The notes: generated by a model from the letters alone, not told the origin. Positions 50,778 through 59,641 are shown, counted from the stretch's first letter. The stretch: DNA of 64,000 nucleotides from Protaetiibacter sp. (GCA_030150265.1 JASLGG010000046.1:60095-124094), one strand, 5' to 3'. Translations and numbers: made by a program.

Positions 50778-52129
50778 TGCGGCTCTGGCGGCGTCTCAGC
50801 ATCCGGTGGCGCATCACGATCGGCAGCGTGCTGGTGGGCGCGGTGCTGCTCACCGGCGCCGGCCTGCTGTTCCGCCAGCAGGTCGAGCAGGCGCAGATCA
50901 ACTCGGACAAGAAGCTGCTGTACGGCGCCACGACGCCCTACATCTCCCAGATCCGCGACCATCCGGGCCAGATCGACGAGCCGCGCGGCGAGGAGAGGCT
51001 GGTGGTGCTCGATCCCCAGGGAACGCCGGTCGCGAGCAACCTGCCCATCCCGGTGAGCGAGCGTCTCGGGGCGCTCGCGCAGCTCGAACCGGGATCGCAC
51101 TTCCGCACGGTCGAGTCGCGTCACTACCTGTTCGTGGTGCGCGTGGTGGCGACCCCGTCGGGTGACTGGCGCATCGTGGGCGCGCGCGACCAGACGGCCA
51201 CGACCGATGTCGTGCTGCAGAACCTCACGAACATGCTGCTCTTCGGCGGCGCGGCGCTCCTCGCGGGCTTCGGGCTGTCGGCGTGGCTGCTCTCCTCGGC
51301 GGCGCTCCGGCCGGTCGACGCGATGCGGCGTCGCGCCGAGACGCTCGAGGCGGTCGGCAGCGACGAGCTGCTGCCGATCGGCCCGGCGCGCGATGAGGTC
51401 GCGGCGCTCGGCGAGACGCTCAACGGCCTGCTCGCCCGGGTGCGGTCCTCGACCGCCCGCGAGCACCAGATGGTGGCCGATGCGAGCCACGAGCTGCGCT
51501 CCCCGATCGCGGTGCTGCGCAACCAGCTCGAGCTGGCGCGACGGACCACGGATGCGGCCCAGCGCGAGGCGGACCTCGCGGACGCCGCGCGCTCCGCCGA
51601 GCGCCTGTCGCGCCTCGCCGAGAACCTGCTCGTGCTGTTCCGCCTCGAGGCGGGGCAGGACGCGGCCTCGTCGCGGTGGTCGGAGCTCGTGGGCGCCTAC
51701 CTCGAGTCGTCGGACCGCATCCGCTCGCTCGGCGGAGCCGGGCTCGACGTGGAGTACCTGGTGGACGACCTCGACGGCGAGGAGCGGTTCCCGGTGGCGG
51801 TCGACGACTTCGGCCGGCTCGTCGACAACCTCGCGGGCAACGCCGTGCGGGCCGCCGGCGAGGGGGGCGCGGTGCGGGTGTCGTTGGCGAAGTCGCAGGA
51901 GGGTCTGCACCTGGTGGTGGCCGACGACGGGCCGGGGATGCCGGAGTCGTTCCTGCCGGTCGCCTTCGACCGCTTCACCACCCCCGAGGAATCCCGGTCG
52001 GGCTCGGGGGCCGGCCTCGGCCTCGCGATCGTGCGCACGATCGTGTCGCGCGCCGGTGGGCGCATCGACCTCGTCAACGCCTCGCCGGGGCTCCGGGTGG
52101 CGGTCGACGTGCCGCGGGTGGGGGACTAG
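50774..52129 (+). CDS. Sensor histidine kinase
   Basis: A 451-residue membrane kinase. TM1 at about 16-33, extracytoplasmic sensor loop 34-150, TM2 about 154-175, HAMP linker (LRPVDAMRRRAETLEAVG), H-box with H239 (DASHELRSPIAVLRNQLE), N-box DNLAGNAVRAA, G-boxes VADDGPGMP and SGSGAGLGLAIV. It phosphorylates the upstream regulator. The last stop shares CTAG with the stop of the convergent adhesin gene, so the two ORFs overlap by 4 bp. Confidence 0.94.
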   Translation: MMRLWRRLSIRWRITIGSVLVGAVLLTGAGLLFRQQVEQAQINSDKKLLYGATTPYISQIRDHPGQIDEPRGEERLVVLDPQGTPVASNLPIPVSERLGALAQLEPGSHFRTVESRHYLFVVRVVATPSGDWRIVGARDQTATTDVVLQNLTNMLLFGGAALLAGFGLSAWLLSSAALRPVDAMRRRAETLEAVGSDELLPIGPARDEVAALGETLNGLLARVRSSTAREHQMVADASHELRSPIAVLRNQLELARRTTDAAQREADLADAARSAERLSRLAENLLVLFRLEAGQDAASSRWSELVGAYLESSDRIRSLGGAGLDVEYLVDDLDGEERFPVAVDDFGRLVDNLAGNAVRAAGEGGAVRVSLAKSQEGLHLVVADDGPGMPESFLPVAFDRFTTPEESRSGSGAGLGLAIVRTIVSRAGGRIDLVNASPGLRVAVDVPRVGD

Positions 52130-53187
52130 GCGCTCGTGCGCCTCCTCCTCAGCGTCAGGAGGGCGCCACTGGCGAGGGCGAGCACGGCGAGCGTCGCGAA
52201 AGGCATGAGCAGGTCGGCGCCGGTCGCCGCGAGCTGCGCCCCCGTGCCGGACCAGCTCACGCTCGCGCTCGCGCTCGTCCGCGTGCCGGAGGCTGCGACG
52301 AGGATGATCGTCTGGGCGTGGTCGGCGGCGGTCGGTGCGACGCCGTCGACCTTCGGAACCGAGAGCACCCGGCCCATCCCGTTGGAGCCCGCGACGGATG
52401 CGGTGAGCGTGGCGGCGCCCGCGGCCGTCGAGCCGCGGAGGTCCAGGTAGATCTGCTGGCCGTCGACCACGGCATCCGGATCGATCGCCGCCCCGCCTGC
52501 GTCGCGGAGCGGGACCGCGGGGGAGGCCGACACCTTCGCGGTCGGACGGTCGGTGTGCACGACGAACGGCCCGACGAGCGACCCCGCCGCCTGGGCAGCT
52601 GCCGGCGCGGTGACCGAGACGGTCACGGCGAAGTCGGCGGGCGTCATGCCGCTGCTCGCATTCGCGCCGTCGACCAGGTACCAGTAGGCCGCCTCGGAGT
52701 CTGTGGAGGACCAGTACCAGGATGCGTCGAAGGTGAGGTCGGTGTACCGCCAGATCGCGTACTGGGTCGCCTCGAGTGCGTCGTCCAGCGAGATGCTCGA
52801 GATCCCCGCCGCCGCGGCGAGATCGGCGAGGCTCGTCGCCGGGTAGCTGTGCGCCAGCACCCAGAGCACCTTGCCCTGGATGGCGGGGTCGGCGAAGTGG
52901 TTGGCGCCGAGGTAGTCCGAGGCATCGATCACCTGGGCTGCGGTGAGGTGCCGTGGCGTGATGTCGTGCTCGATGCAGAACGCCCAGAAGTCGGGTGTGC
53001 CTGGGGCGCTGGGATCTGCGGGTTTCGTGAGGAAGATCTCGCTGGCCCCCGTCCCGGAGTAGCCTTCGTGCCCGCCGATCCAGACCGTGTCGCCGGGTGC
53101 GACGTCGGCGGATGCGGCGGTTGCGGACAGCGTGATGAGCAGCGCGGTGAGAGTCAGCGTCGCGGCGATCCGTCGTCGGGGGGACAT
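52126..53187 (-). CDS. Thioester-domain surface protein with LAxTG sorting signal
   Basis: A 353-residue secreted protein. Signal peptide 1-27 (ending ASA). A thioester domain follows: C71 in FWAFCIEHD and Q142 in the TQYAIW motif would form the internal Cys-Gln thioester that binds host or surface amines in Gram-positive adhesins. A beta-sandwich-like region rich in Ala, Val and Thr comes next. The C-terminus has LAATG (319-323), a hydrophobic helix and RRRR, a sortase E-type (LAxTG) signal. One adhesin domain and short stalk; family length is usually larger. GAGG precedes the ATG. Confidence 0.85.
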   Translation of the reverse strand: MSPRRRIAATLTLTALLITLSATAASADVAPGDTVWIGGHEGYSGTGASEIFLTKPADPSAPGTPDFWAFCIEHDITPRHLTAAQVIDASDYLGANHFADPAIQGKVLWVLAHSYPATSLADLAAAAGISSISLDDALEATQYAIWRYTDLTFDASWYWSSTDSEAAYWYLVDGANASSGMTPADFAVTVSVTAPAAAQAAGSLVGPFVVHTDRPTAKVSASPAVPLRDAGGAAIDPDAVVDGQQIYLDLRGSTAAGAATLTASVAGSNGMGRVLSVPKVDGVAPTAADHAQTIILVAASGTRTSASASVSWSGTGAQLAATGADLLMPFATLAVLALASGALLTLRRRRTSA

Positions 53188-53270
53188 GGCGGCCTCGTTC
53201 TTCTCGGGTGCCTCATTGCACCGCGTGGGGGAGACCGAACGGAATACCCCCGTTTGGGGGACAGTTGCCG

Positions 53271-53344
53271 TGCCCTCGCTGGGACTCGAACCCAGACTGA
53301 GGCGATTTTAAGTCGCCTGCCTCTGCCGATTGGGCTACGAGGGC
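53271..53344 (-). tRNA. tRNA-Leu (anticodon UAA) with a short variable loop
   Basis: A 74-nt cloverleaf: acceptor GCCCTCG/CGAGGGC, D-arm GCC-CAATCGGCAGA-GGC, anticodon stem GGCGA/TCGCC with loop CTTAAAA (anticodon UAA at 53310-53308), variable TCAGT, T-arm CTGGG/CCCAG with TTCGAGT, discriminator A; CCA is not encoded. The three-pair D-stem with an 11-nt loop is leucine-like, but bacterial tRNA-Leu normally has a long variable arm, absent here. Confidence 0.85.
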
Positions 53345-53379
53345 GCGACCCCATTCTGCACACCCCAACGGGGGGTTTG

Positions 53380-53405
53380 GTGTCCAGGTCGTGCGTCTGG
53401 GACAC
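53380..53405. promoter_or_regulatory. Imperfect palindrome upstream of the tetR-type gene
   Basis: GTGTCCAG (53380-53387) and CTGGGACAC (53397-53405) form an inverted repeat with one extra G, and TTGG/CCAA extend it further. It ends 39 bp before the TetR start, a fitting place for an autoregulatory operator. Confidence 0.45.
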
Positions 53406-53444
53406 TTGACCAACTCCGGATGGCTCGACGACGAGGGAGGGGTC

Positions 53445-54059
53445 ATGGCACGGATGTCGGCTGCGGAACGCCGCGCCGCCCTCGCGCGCGCCGCCCTCGC
53501 CGTGGTCGACCGCGACGGCGTGCACGCCGCCACGACGCGTGCCATCGTCGCGGAGGCGCAGATGCCGCTCGGCAGCTTCCACTACGCCGTCCCCTCGCGC
53601 GACGAGCTGCTGCGCGATGTGGTCGAGCTCGTCGTCGAGGGGGAGGGCGACGCCGCCCGCTCGGGGTTGCTCGCCGGGGCTGCGGAGCCGGCCGCCGTCG
53701 ACCCGAAGGACGCCGTACGGCGGGCGCTCACCGCCTACCTCGACCACGTGCGCGCCGCCCCGGGCCGCGAGCAGGCCATGTTCGAGCTCACCCAGTACGC
53801 CCTGCGCTCGCCCGAGCTCACCGACCTGCCCGCCGAGCAGTACGCCCGCTACCACGCGCTCGCGGCGGAGGTGCTGCGCACCGCGCAGACGCACCTCGGC
53901 ATCCGCTGGACCGTCCCCGTCGAGCAGCTCGCCCGCCTCGTCGTGACCATCACCGACGGCGTCACCCTCGCCTGGCTCGCCGACCGCGACGACGCGGCGG
54001 CCGAGACCACCATCGACCTCGCCGCGACGGCGCTCGTGCCGTTCGCCGCATCCGCCTGA
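53445..54059 (+). CDS. TetR family transcriptional regulator
   Basis: A 204-residue repressor. N-terminal helix-turn-helix DGVHAATTRAIVAEAQMPLGSFHYAVPSRDELL (read in parts: turn and recognition helix PLGSFHYAV), then an all-helical ligand domain ending TALVPFAASA. The ATG at 53445 has GAGGGAGGGG upstream; the longer in-frame start at 53391 would cover a palindrome. It leads the operon 53445-57951 and probably represses it in response to the imported substrate. Confidence 0.9.
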   Translation: MARMSAAERRAALARAALAVVDRDGVHAATTRAIVAEAQMPLGSFHYAVPSRDELLRDVVELVVEGEGDAARSGLLAGAAEPAAVDPKDAVRRALTAYLDHVRAAPGREQAMFELTQYALRSPELTDLPAEQYARYHALAAEVLRTAQTHLGIRWTVPVEQLARLVVTITDGVTLAWLADRDDAAAETTIDLAATALVPFAASA

Positions 54060-54081
54060 CCGCCACACTCCAGGAGACCCC

Positions 54082-55377
54082 ATGTCCGTGTCGAACACCG
54101 GTGCCGCCCACTCCGCGGCCCCCCTCGCGCCCGCCGCCTACGCCGAGCCCCAGCGCGCCGTCACCGGCGCCTGGATCGCCGCCTTCGCCGCCGCCTGGCT
54201 CGGCGTCTGGATGGCGCAGCTCGGGCCCTTCCAGGCGACGCTCCCCGTGCAGATCGCCGCGGAGGTGCCCACCGACGGGCGCTGGGACAGCGTCATCGCC
54301 TTCGGCATCATCTCGGGCATCGCCGGGGCGTGCTCGATCATCGCCTTCCCCCTCACCGGGTTCCTCTCCGACCGCACCACCTCGCGCCTCGGCCGCCGGC
54401 GCCCGTGGGTGCTCGCCGGCACCGCGTTCTTCGCGGTGGGCCTCGTCGTGCTCGGCTTCGTGCACACCATCCCGCTCATCGCGATCTTCTGGTCGCTCGC
54501 GATCGTCGGCTTCTGCATGCTCACCTCGGCGCTCACCGCGCTCATCTCCGACCTCGTGCCGGTGCGGCAGCGCGGCTTCGTCTCCGGATGGATCTCCGCC
54601 CCGCAGGCTCTCGGCATCATCCTCGGCGTGCTGCTCGTGACCGAGGTGTTCGTCACCGTCACGCTCGGCTACATCGCGATGGCGGTCGGGCTCGCGATCC
54701 TCGTGCTGCCGATCCTGTTCCTCACCCGCGAGACCCCGATCACGAAGGCCGAGCGGCCGGAGGCCACGGCATCCGCCTTCTTCCGCGGGCTCTGGATCTC
54801 GCCCCGCAAGCACCCCGACTTCGCCTGGACGCTCGCGAGCCGCGTGCTCGTCAACACCGGCAACGCGCTCGGCGCCGGCCTGCTGCTCTACTACCTCGCC
54901 TACGGGCTCGGGATGGGCACCGAGCAGGCGCAGGAGGCGCTGCTGCCGCTCATCGCGGTCTACCTGGTCGGCGTGGTGGTCTCGGCGCTCGTGCTCGGCC
55001 GGCTCTCCGACCGCATCGCACGCCGCAAGGTGTTCGTGATCTGGGGGTCGGTCGCGCAGGCGGTGGCGGCCCTCGTGCTGGTCTTCGTGACGAGCTACGA
55101 GGCGACCTTCGTCGCGGGCGCGCTGCTCGGCCTCGGCTACGGCGCCTTCCTCGCCGTCGACCAGGCGCTCGCGACCCAGGTGCTGCCCGACCCGCAGGAC
55201 CGCGGCAAGGACCTCGGCATCATGAACATCGCCTTCCAGGTGCCGCAGGCGCTCGCGCCGCTGCTCGGGGCGCTCATGGTGGTGGCCTTCGACGGCTTCC
55301 GGGCGCTCTTCATGCTGTCCGCCCTCGCCGCACTCCTGGGCGCCCTCGTCGTGTCGCTCGTGCGCGACGTCAAGTAA
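54082..55377 (+). CDS. MFS transporter (sugar or organic-acid importer type)
   Basis: A 431-residue protein with twelve helices. Motif A FLSDRTTSRLGRRRPWVLAGT and its second-half copy LGRLSDRIARRKVFVIWG are well conserved; the double Arg-Pro loop RRRPWVL resembles glycoside/pentoside cation symporters and SLC45-like sugar carriers. CAGGAGA lies just before the ATG. The two enzymes behind it act on sugar-acid or amino-acid-like substrates, so it probably imports one of these. Confidence 0.85.
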   Translation: MSVSNTGAAHSAAPLAPAAYAEPQRAVTGAWIAAFAAAWLGVWMAQLGPFQATLPVQIAAEVPTDGRWDSVIAFGIISGIAGACSIIAFPLTGFLSDRTTSRLGRRRPWVLAGTAFFAVGLVVLGFVHTIPLIAIFWSLAIVGFCMLTSALTALISDLVPVRQRGFVSGWISAPQALGIILGVLLVTEVFVTVTLGYIAMAVGLAILVLPILFLTRETPITKAERPEATASAFFRGLWISPRKHPDFAWTLASRVLVNTGNALGAGLLLYYLAYGLGMGTEQAQEALLPLIAVYLVGVVVSALVLGRLSDRIARRKVFVIWGSVAQAVAALVLVFVTSYEATFVAGALLGLGYGAFLAVDQALATQVLPDPQDRGKDLGIMNIAFQVPQALAPLLGALMVVAFDGFRALFMLSALAALLGALVVSLVRDVK

Positions 55378-55387
55378 GGGAGCAGGC

Positions 55388-56608
55388 ATGCCCTTCGCCC
55401 TCTCCCCCCAGAACGACCGTCCGTGGCGGAAGCCCGCGGAGTGGTGGCCGCGCCTGGCCTCCGCCACGGACGGTGTCGAACCGCCCTACGGGGTGATCTC
55501 CGTCGAGGCGCTCGCCGCGAACGCCTTCGACATGCGGGAGCGCGCCCAGGGCACGCCCATCCGTGTCGCGAGCAAGTCGGTGCGGGTGAGGGGAGTCCTG
55601 GATGCGGTGCTCGCCCTGCCCGGGTACCACGGCATCCTGGCCTACACGCTGCCCGAGGCGCTCTGGCTCGCCGACACCCACGAGGACGTCGTGGTCGGCT
55701 ACCCGACCGCCGACCGGCTCGCGATCGCGAAGCTCGCCTCCGACGAGCGGCTCGCCGCCCGGGTGACCCTCATGGTCGACTCGCTCAAGCACCTCGACCT
55801 CGTCGACCAGATCGCACCGCCCGCGCAGCGCGCCGAGATCCGGGTGTGCCTCGAGCTCGACGCGAGCTACCGCAACCCGGTGCTCGGGCACGTCGGCGTG
55901 CGCCGCTCGCCCGTGCACGAGGTGGCCGAGGCGGCCTCGCTCGCCGCCGCCATCGTGCAGCGCCGCGGCTTCCGGCTCGTCGGGATGATGGCGTACGAGG
56001 CGCAGATCGCCGGCGTCGGCAACGCGGGCCTTTCGAATGTCGCCATCCGCGCCATGCAGAAGGCCTCGGCCGCCGAGCTCAAGGAGCGCCGCGGTGCGGC
56101 GGTCGCCGCCGTGCGCAAGGTCGCCGAGCTCGAGTTCGTCAACGGCGGCGGCACCGGATCGCTCGAGTCGACCCATGACGACCCCTCGGTCACCGAGATC
56201 GCAGCCGGCTCGGGCCTCTTCGGGCCGCTGCTGTTCGACGGCTACGAGCACTTCCACCCCGCGCCCGCCGCCTCCTTCGCGCTGAGCGTCGTGCGGCGGC
56301 CGACCGCCGACATCGCCACCGTGCTCGGCGGCGGATGGATCGCATCCGGCCCGCCCGGGCAGGACCGCTTGCCGCGCCCCGCCTGGCCCGAGGGGCTCAA
56401 GTACCTCTCCCGCGAGGAGGCGGGCGAGGTGCAGACCCCGCTGCAGGGGGATGCCGCGCGCGAGCTGCGGATCGGCGACCGGGTGTTCTTCCGTCACGTG
56501 AAGGCGGGCGAGCTCTCCGAGCACCTCGACGAGTTCCTGCTGGTGGAGGACGGCCGCATCCTCGATCGGATCCCCACCTACCGCGGCGAGGGGAAGGCCT
56601 TCCTGTGA
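55388..56608 (+). CDS. PLP-dependent amino acid deaminase/aldolase (DSD1/alanine racemase-like fold)
   Basis: A 406-residue protein with an N-terminal alanine-racemase-type barrel: PLP lysine K63 in RVASKSVRVRGV, EFVNGGGTGS and GSGLFGPLLFDGYEHF for the phosphate group, and a C-terminal beta domain ending RIPTYRGEGKAFL. Relatives include D-threonine aldolase and D-serine dehydratase. In this operon it may break a beta-hydroxy amino acid or an amino sugar acid. It overlaps the FAD oxidase gene by 4 bp. Confidence 0.85.
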   Translation: MPFALSPQNDRPWRKPAEWWPRLASATDGVEPPYGVISVEALAANAFDMRERAQGTPIRVASKSVRVRGVLDAVLALPGYHGILAYTLPEALWLADTHEDVVVGYPTADRLAIAKLASDERLAARVTLMVDSLKHLDLVDQIAPPAQRAEIRVCLELDASYRNPVLGHVGVRRSPVHEVAEAASLAAAIVQRRGFRLVGMMAYEAQIAGVGNAGLSNVAIRAMQKASAAELKERRGAAVAAVRKVAELEFVNGGGTGSLESTHDDPSVTEIAAGSGLFGPLLFDGYEHFHPAPAASFALSVVRRPTADIATVLGGGWIASGPPGQDRLPRPAWPEGLKYLSREEAGEVQTPLQGDAARELRIGDRVFFRHVKAGELSEHLDEFLLVEDGRILDRIPTYRGEGKAFL

Positions 56609-57951
56609 CCGTCACCGGCACCACGCGAGCCGCCGACGCGCTGCTGCGCGTCGCGGGACCCTGGCGCAACTGGGGGAGGTCGGAGGCCGCGCGCCCCGCG
56701 TTCCGCGCCTCGCCGTCCGCCGCCTCCGAGGTGCAGGCGATCGTGCGGGCCGCGCGTGAGCGCGGGCTGCCGGTCAAGGTGGTCGGGGCCGGGCACAGCT
56801 TCACGGGCGCGGCGGCGACCGACGGCATCCTGATCGACCTCGACCGGATGCAGGGCGTGCTCGCCGCCGACCGGGAGACCGGCCGGGTCCGGCTCGCGGC
56901 GGGCACCCGGCTGCATCGCCTGCCCGAGCTGCTGGCGCCGTATGGGCTCGCCCTGCCCAACATGGGCGACATCGACCGCCAGTCGATCGCGGGGGCCACC
57001 TCGACGGGCACCCACGGGACCGGCCTCGGCTTCGGCGGGCTCGCCACGATGATCGTCGGCGCCGCGCTCGTGACGGGCGACGGGGCGCTGCTCACCGTCT
57101 CCGAGTCGGAGAACGCCGAGCTCCTGCCCGCCGTGCGCCTCGGCCTCGGCGCGCTCGGCGTGCTCGTGGAGCTCGAGCTGCAGCTCGTGCCGGCGTTCCT
57201 GCTGCGGGCGGTGGAGCATCCGGAGGACTTCGGCGTGGTCGACGAGTTCCGGGCCCGCGTCGAAGCCGCCGACCACTTCGAGATGTACTGGTGGCCGCAC
57301 ACCGACCGCCTCATGACGAAGACCAACACGCGCCTGCCGCTCGATGCCGGGCGAGCGCCGGTCGGCGTCTTCTCGAACTGGATCGAGGAGGAGGTCATGT
57401 CGAACGGCGCGCTCGCACTCATGTGCGGCCTCGGGCACCTGGCGCCGGGGATCACGCCGTCGATCAACCGGCTTGCGACGAAGGTCTACGGCGATCGCGA
57501 GTACACCGACCACTCCTACGAGGTGTTCACGGCGCCCCGCCGGGTGCGCTTCCGCGAGATGGAGTACGCGCTGCCGCTCGACGAGGTGCCCGCGGCGCTG
57601 CACGAGCTGCGCGCCATGATCGAGGCATCCGGATGGCGGATCTCGTTCCCGGTCGAGGTGCGCGCCGCCGCCCCCGACGACAACTGGCTCTCGACGGCGC
57701 ACGGGCGGGAGTCCGGCTACATCGCGGTGCACCGCTATGTGAAGGACGACCCGGAGGAGTACTTCCGCGCCGCCGAGCAGATCTTCCTCGCGCACGGCGG
57801 ACGCCCGCACTGGGGCAAGATGCACCACCTGGATGCCGCGGTGCTGTCGGAGCGCTACCCGCGCTTCGGCGACTTCCTCGCCGTGCGCGACCGCCTCGAC
57901 CCCGACCGCACCTTCCGGAACCCCTACCTCGACCGCGTGCTCGGGCGCTGA
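56605..57951 (+). CDS. FAD-linked D-arabinono-1,4-lactone / alditol oxidase family enzyme
   Basis: A 448-residue VAO-family flavoenzyme. FAD domain: VVGAGHSFTGAAATDG with H64 in the GxGHSF motif that often carries covalent FAD, and SIAGATSTGTHGTG. Cap and ALO domain: HTDRLMTKTNT, and RPHWGKMHHLD near the C-terminus, the HWGK motif of aldonolactone and alditol oxidases. They oxidise sugar lactones or polyols with O2. GTG start coupled to the aldolase stop. Last gene of the TetR-led operon. Confidence 0.92.
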   Translation: MTVTGTTRAADALLRVAGPWRNWGRSEAARPAFRASPSAASEVQAIVRAARERGLPVKVVGAGHSFTGAAATDGILIDLDRMQGVLAADRETGRVRLAAGTRLHRLPELLAPYGLALPNMGDIDRQSIAGATSTGTHGTGLGFGGLATMIVGAALVTGDGALLTVSESENAELLPAVRLGLGALGVLVELELQLVPAFLLRAVEHPEDFGVVDEFRARVEAADHFEMYWWPHTDRLMTKTNTRLPLDAGRAPVGVFSNWIEEEVMSNGALALMCGLGHLAPGITPSINRLATKVYGDREYTDHSYEVFTAPRRVRFREMEYALPLDEVPAALHELRAMIEASGWRISFPVEVRAAAPDDNWLSTAHGRESGYIAVHRYVKDDPEEYFRAAEQIFLAHGGRPHWGKMHHLDAAVLSERYPRFGDFLAVRDRLDPDRTFRNPYLDRVLGR

Positions 57952-57966
57952 GCGCCTCCGGCCCCG

Positions 57967-57980
57967 CAGAAATGCCGGAG
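57967..57980 (+). repeat. Partial arm of the dispersed palindromic element
   Basis: CAGAAATGCCGGAG, one mismatch to the arm of the full element that starts 35 bp further. Looks like a remnant of another copy. Confidence 0.5.
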
Positions 57981-58001
57981 CCCCCGATCCGTCTCTCTTC
58001 T

Positions 58002-58085
58002 TCAGAAATGCAGGAGATTCTGCCGTCACCGCCTCCGCATGCCCGGATTCGCGGGGCTCGTTCCGCGGATCTCCTGCATTTCTGA
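58002..58085. repeat. Dispersed palindrome-ended element, copy 2
   Basis: TCAGAAATGCAGGAGAT (58002-58018) and its exact 17-base complement (58069-58085) flank a centre with GCATGCCCGGATTCGCGG and CCGCGG. The centre is related to that of 41749-41828 in the reverse orientation. Sits between convergent genes. Confidence 0.78.
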
Positions 58086-58112
58086 GGTGGGCTGCTGCTG
58101 CGTGTCCGACAC

Positions 58113-58140
58113 GGATGCCGGATGCCGGATGCCGGATGCC
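58113..58140. repeat. Tandem heptamer GGATGCC x 4
   Basis: Four exact head-to-tail copies of GGATGCC, followed by the variants AGATGGC and CCGGATGC. The same hexamer GGATGC is scattered unusually often through genes of the whole window. Confidence 0.7.
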
Positions 58141-58172
58141 AGATGGCGGGCCGGATGCGGCGCCCGCGCCGC

Positions 58173-58904
58173 CTACCGCGTGCGGCGGCGCAGCGTGAGC
58201 GCGGCGAGCACGAGCGCGCCGACGGCATAGGCGACGACGACGAGCACGTCGAGCAGGATCTGCCCGCCGTCGCCGTCGGTCTTCACGAGCCCCAGCGCGT
58301 CGATCGAGTACGACAGCGGCAGCCAGTCGGAGATCGCGCGCAGCACCTCCGGCATCGAGTCGCGCGGCAGGAAGATCCCGCCGAGCAGGATCTGCGGCGC
58401 CACGATCACGGGCATGAACTGCACCACCTGGAACTCGGTGGCCGCGAAGGCGCTCGCGAGCAGCCCGAGCATCGTGCCGAGCAGCCCGTTGGCGACGGCC
58501 ACGAGCACGAGCATCCACACCGAGCCGTCGATCTGGAGCCCGCAGCCCCACACCGCCCAGGCGACCGCGACGAGCGCCTGCAGCGAGGCGAGCAGGCCGA
58601 AGGCGAGCGCGTAGCCGCCGATGAAGTCGCCCTTGCCGAGGGGGAGGGTCAGCAGCCGCTCGAGCGTTCCGCTGCGCCGCTCGCGCAGCGTCGTGATGCT
58701 CGTCACGAGGAACATCACGATGAACGGGAACATGCCGAGCATCGCGGGCCCGATCCGGTCGAAGACGGGGGTGTCGTCGAAGATCCAGGCGAGCAGGCCG
58801 ATGAGCAGCGCGGGCACGGCGAGCAGCAGCCCGATCGTGCGCGGGTCGTGCCGGATCTGGGTGAGCACGCGGCCGGCGGTCGCGAGCGTCAGACGCGGGC
58901 TCAT
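58173..58904 (-). CDS. ABC-2 type transporter permease (multidrug type)
   Basis: A 243-residue permease with six helices: TIGLLLAVPALLIGLLAWIFDD, MFPFIVMFLVTSITTLRERRSGTLERLLTLPL (the conserved ERxxGTLExLLxxP motif), LASLQALVAVAWAVW, ANGLLGTMLGLLASAFA, and PQILLGGIFLPRDSMPEVLRAISDWLPLSYSIDAL (in pieces) as the ABC-2 signature. Coupled to its ATPase by ATGA. Export of a drug or lipid is probable. Confidence 0.9.
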   Translation of the reverse strand: MSPRLTLATAGRVLTQIRHDPRTIGLLLAVPALLIGLLAWIFDDTPVFDRIGPAMLGMFPFIVMFLVTSITTLRERRSGTLERLLTLPLGKGDFIGGYALAFGLLASLQALVAVAWAVWGCGLQIDGSVWMLVLVAVANGLLGTMLGLLASAFAATEFQVVQFMPVIVAPQILLGGIFLPRDSMPEVLRAISDWLPLSYSIDALGLVKTDGDGGQILLDVLVVVAYAVGALVLAALTLRRRTR

Positions 58905-59641
58905 GCCGTACCGCCCTTCTGCGCGGCGTCGCGCTCGACGAGCCGCAGGAACGCCTCGTCGTGGTCGGATGCGCCGGTCGCGGCGAGCAGGCCGTCCGGG
59001 GTGTCGTCGTCCACGATCCGCCCGTCGCGCACGAGCAGCAGCCGGTCGCAGCGCCGCGCCTCGTCCATGACGTGGCTCGACACGAGCAGCGTCGTGCCGG
59101 CCTCGGCGAGCCGCGCGAACAGCGTCCACAGCTCCTCGCGCAGTACGGGATCGAGCCCCACCGTGGGCTCGTCGAGCACGAGCAGCCGGGGGGTGCCGAG
59201 CAGCGCGACGCCGAGCGAGACGCGGCTGCGCTGCCCGCCGGAGAGCCGCGAGGCGAGCGTGCGGCGCGCGGAGCCGAGGCCGACCTCGTCGACCACGCGG
59301 GCGACATCCGTCTTGGGCGCGCCGAGCACGCGGCGGAAGTAGTCGAGGTTCTGCTCGACCGTCAGATCGTCGTAGGTGGCCGCCGACTGCGCCATGTAGC
59401 CGAGCTCGCGCCGCAGCGCGCGATGACCGGCGGGGCGGCCGAAGACCGTGATCGTGCCGGATGCGATGCGCTGCGAGCCGACGATCGCGCGCATGAGCGT
59501 GGTCTTGCCGGCGCCGCTCGGGCCGAGCAGGCCGACGACCTGTCCGGAGGGCACGCGCACGTCCATGGCGTGCAGCACCTCGTCGCGTCCGCGGCGGACG
59601 ACGAGGCCCTCCGCGACCACCGCATCCGTGGAATTCATCAC
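58901..59641 (-). CDS. ABC transporter ATP-binding protein (multidrug type)
   Basis: A 246-residue ATPase. Walker A GPSGAGKTT, Q-loop GYMAQSAATYDDLTV, signature RLSGGQRSRVSLGVALL, Walker B LLVLDEPTVGLDP, H-loop LLVSSHVMDEA. It lies 8 bp downstream of a TetR gene on the same strand, so the operon order is tetR - ATPase - permease, as in drug-induced exporters. A second in-frame ATG follows the first immediately. Confidence 0.93.
   Translation of the reverse strand: MMNSTDAVVAEGLVVRRGRDEVLHAMDVRVPSGQVVGLLGPSGAGKTTLMRAIVGSQRIASGTITVFGRPAGHRALRRELGYMAQSAATYDDLTVEQNLDYFRRVLGAPKTDVARVVDEVGLGSARRTLASRLSGGQRSRVSLGVALLGTPRLLVLDEPTVGLDPVLREELWTLFARLAEAGTTLLVSSHVMDEARRCDRLLLVRDGRIVDDDTPDGLLAATGASDHDEAFLRLVERDAAQKGGTA

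Noticed and set aside
58113..58140. Tandem GGATGCC as part of a coding region or CRISPR
   Set aside because: Unit is 7 bp without spacers and lies in a non-coding gap between convergent genes.
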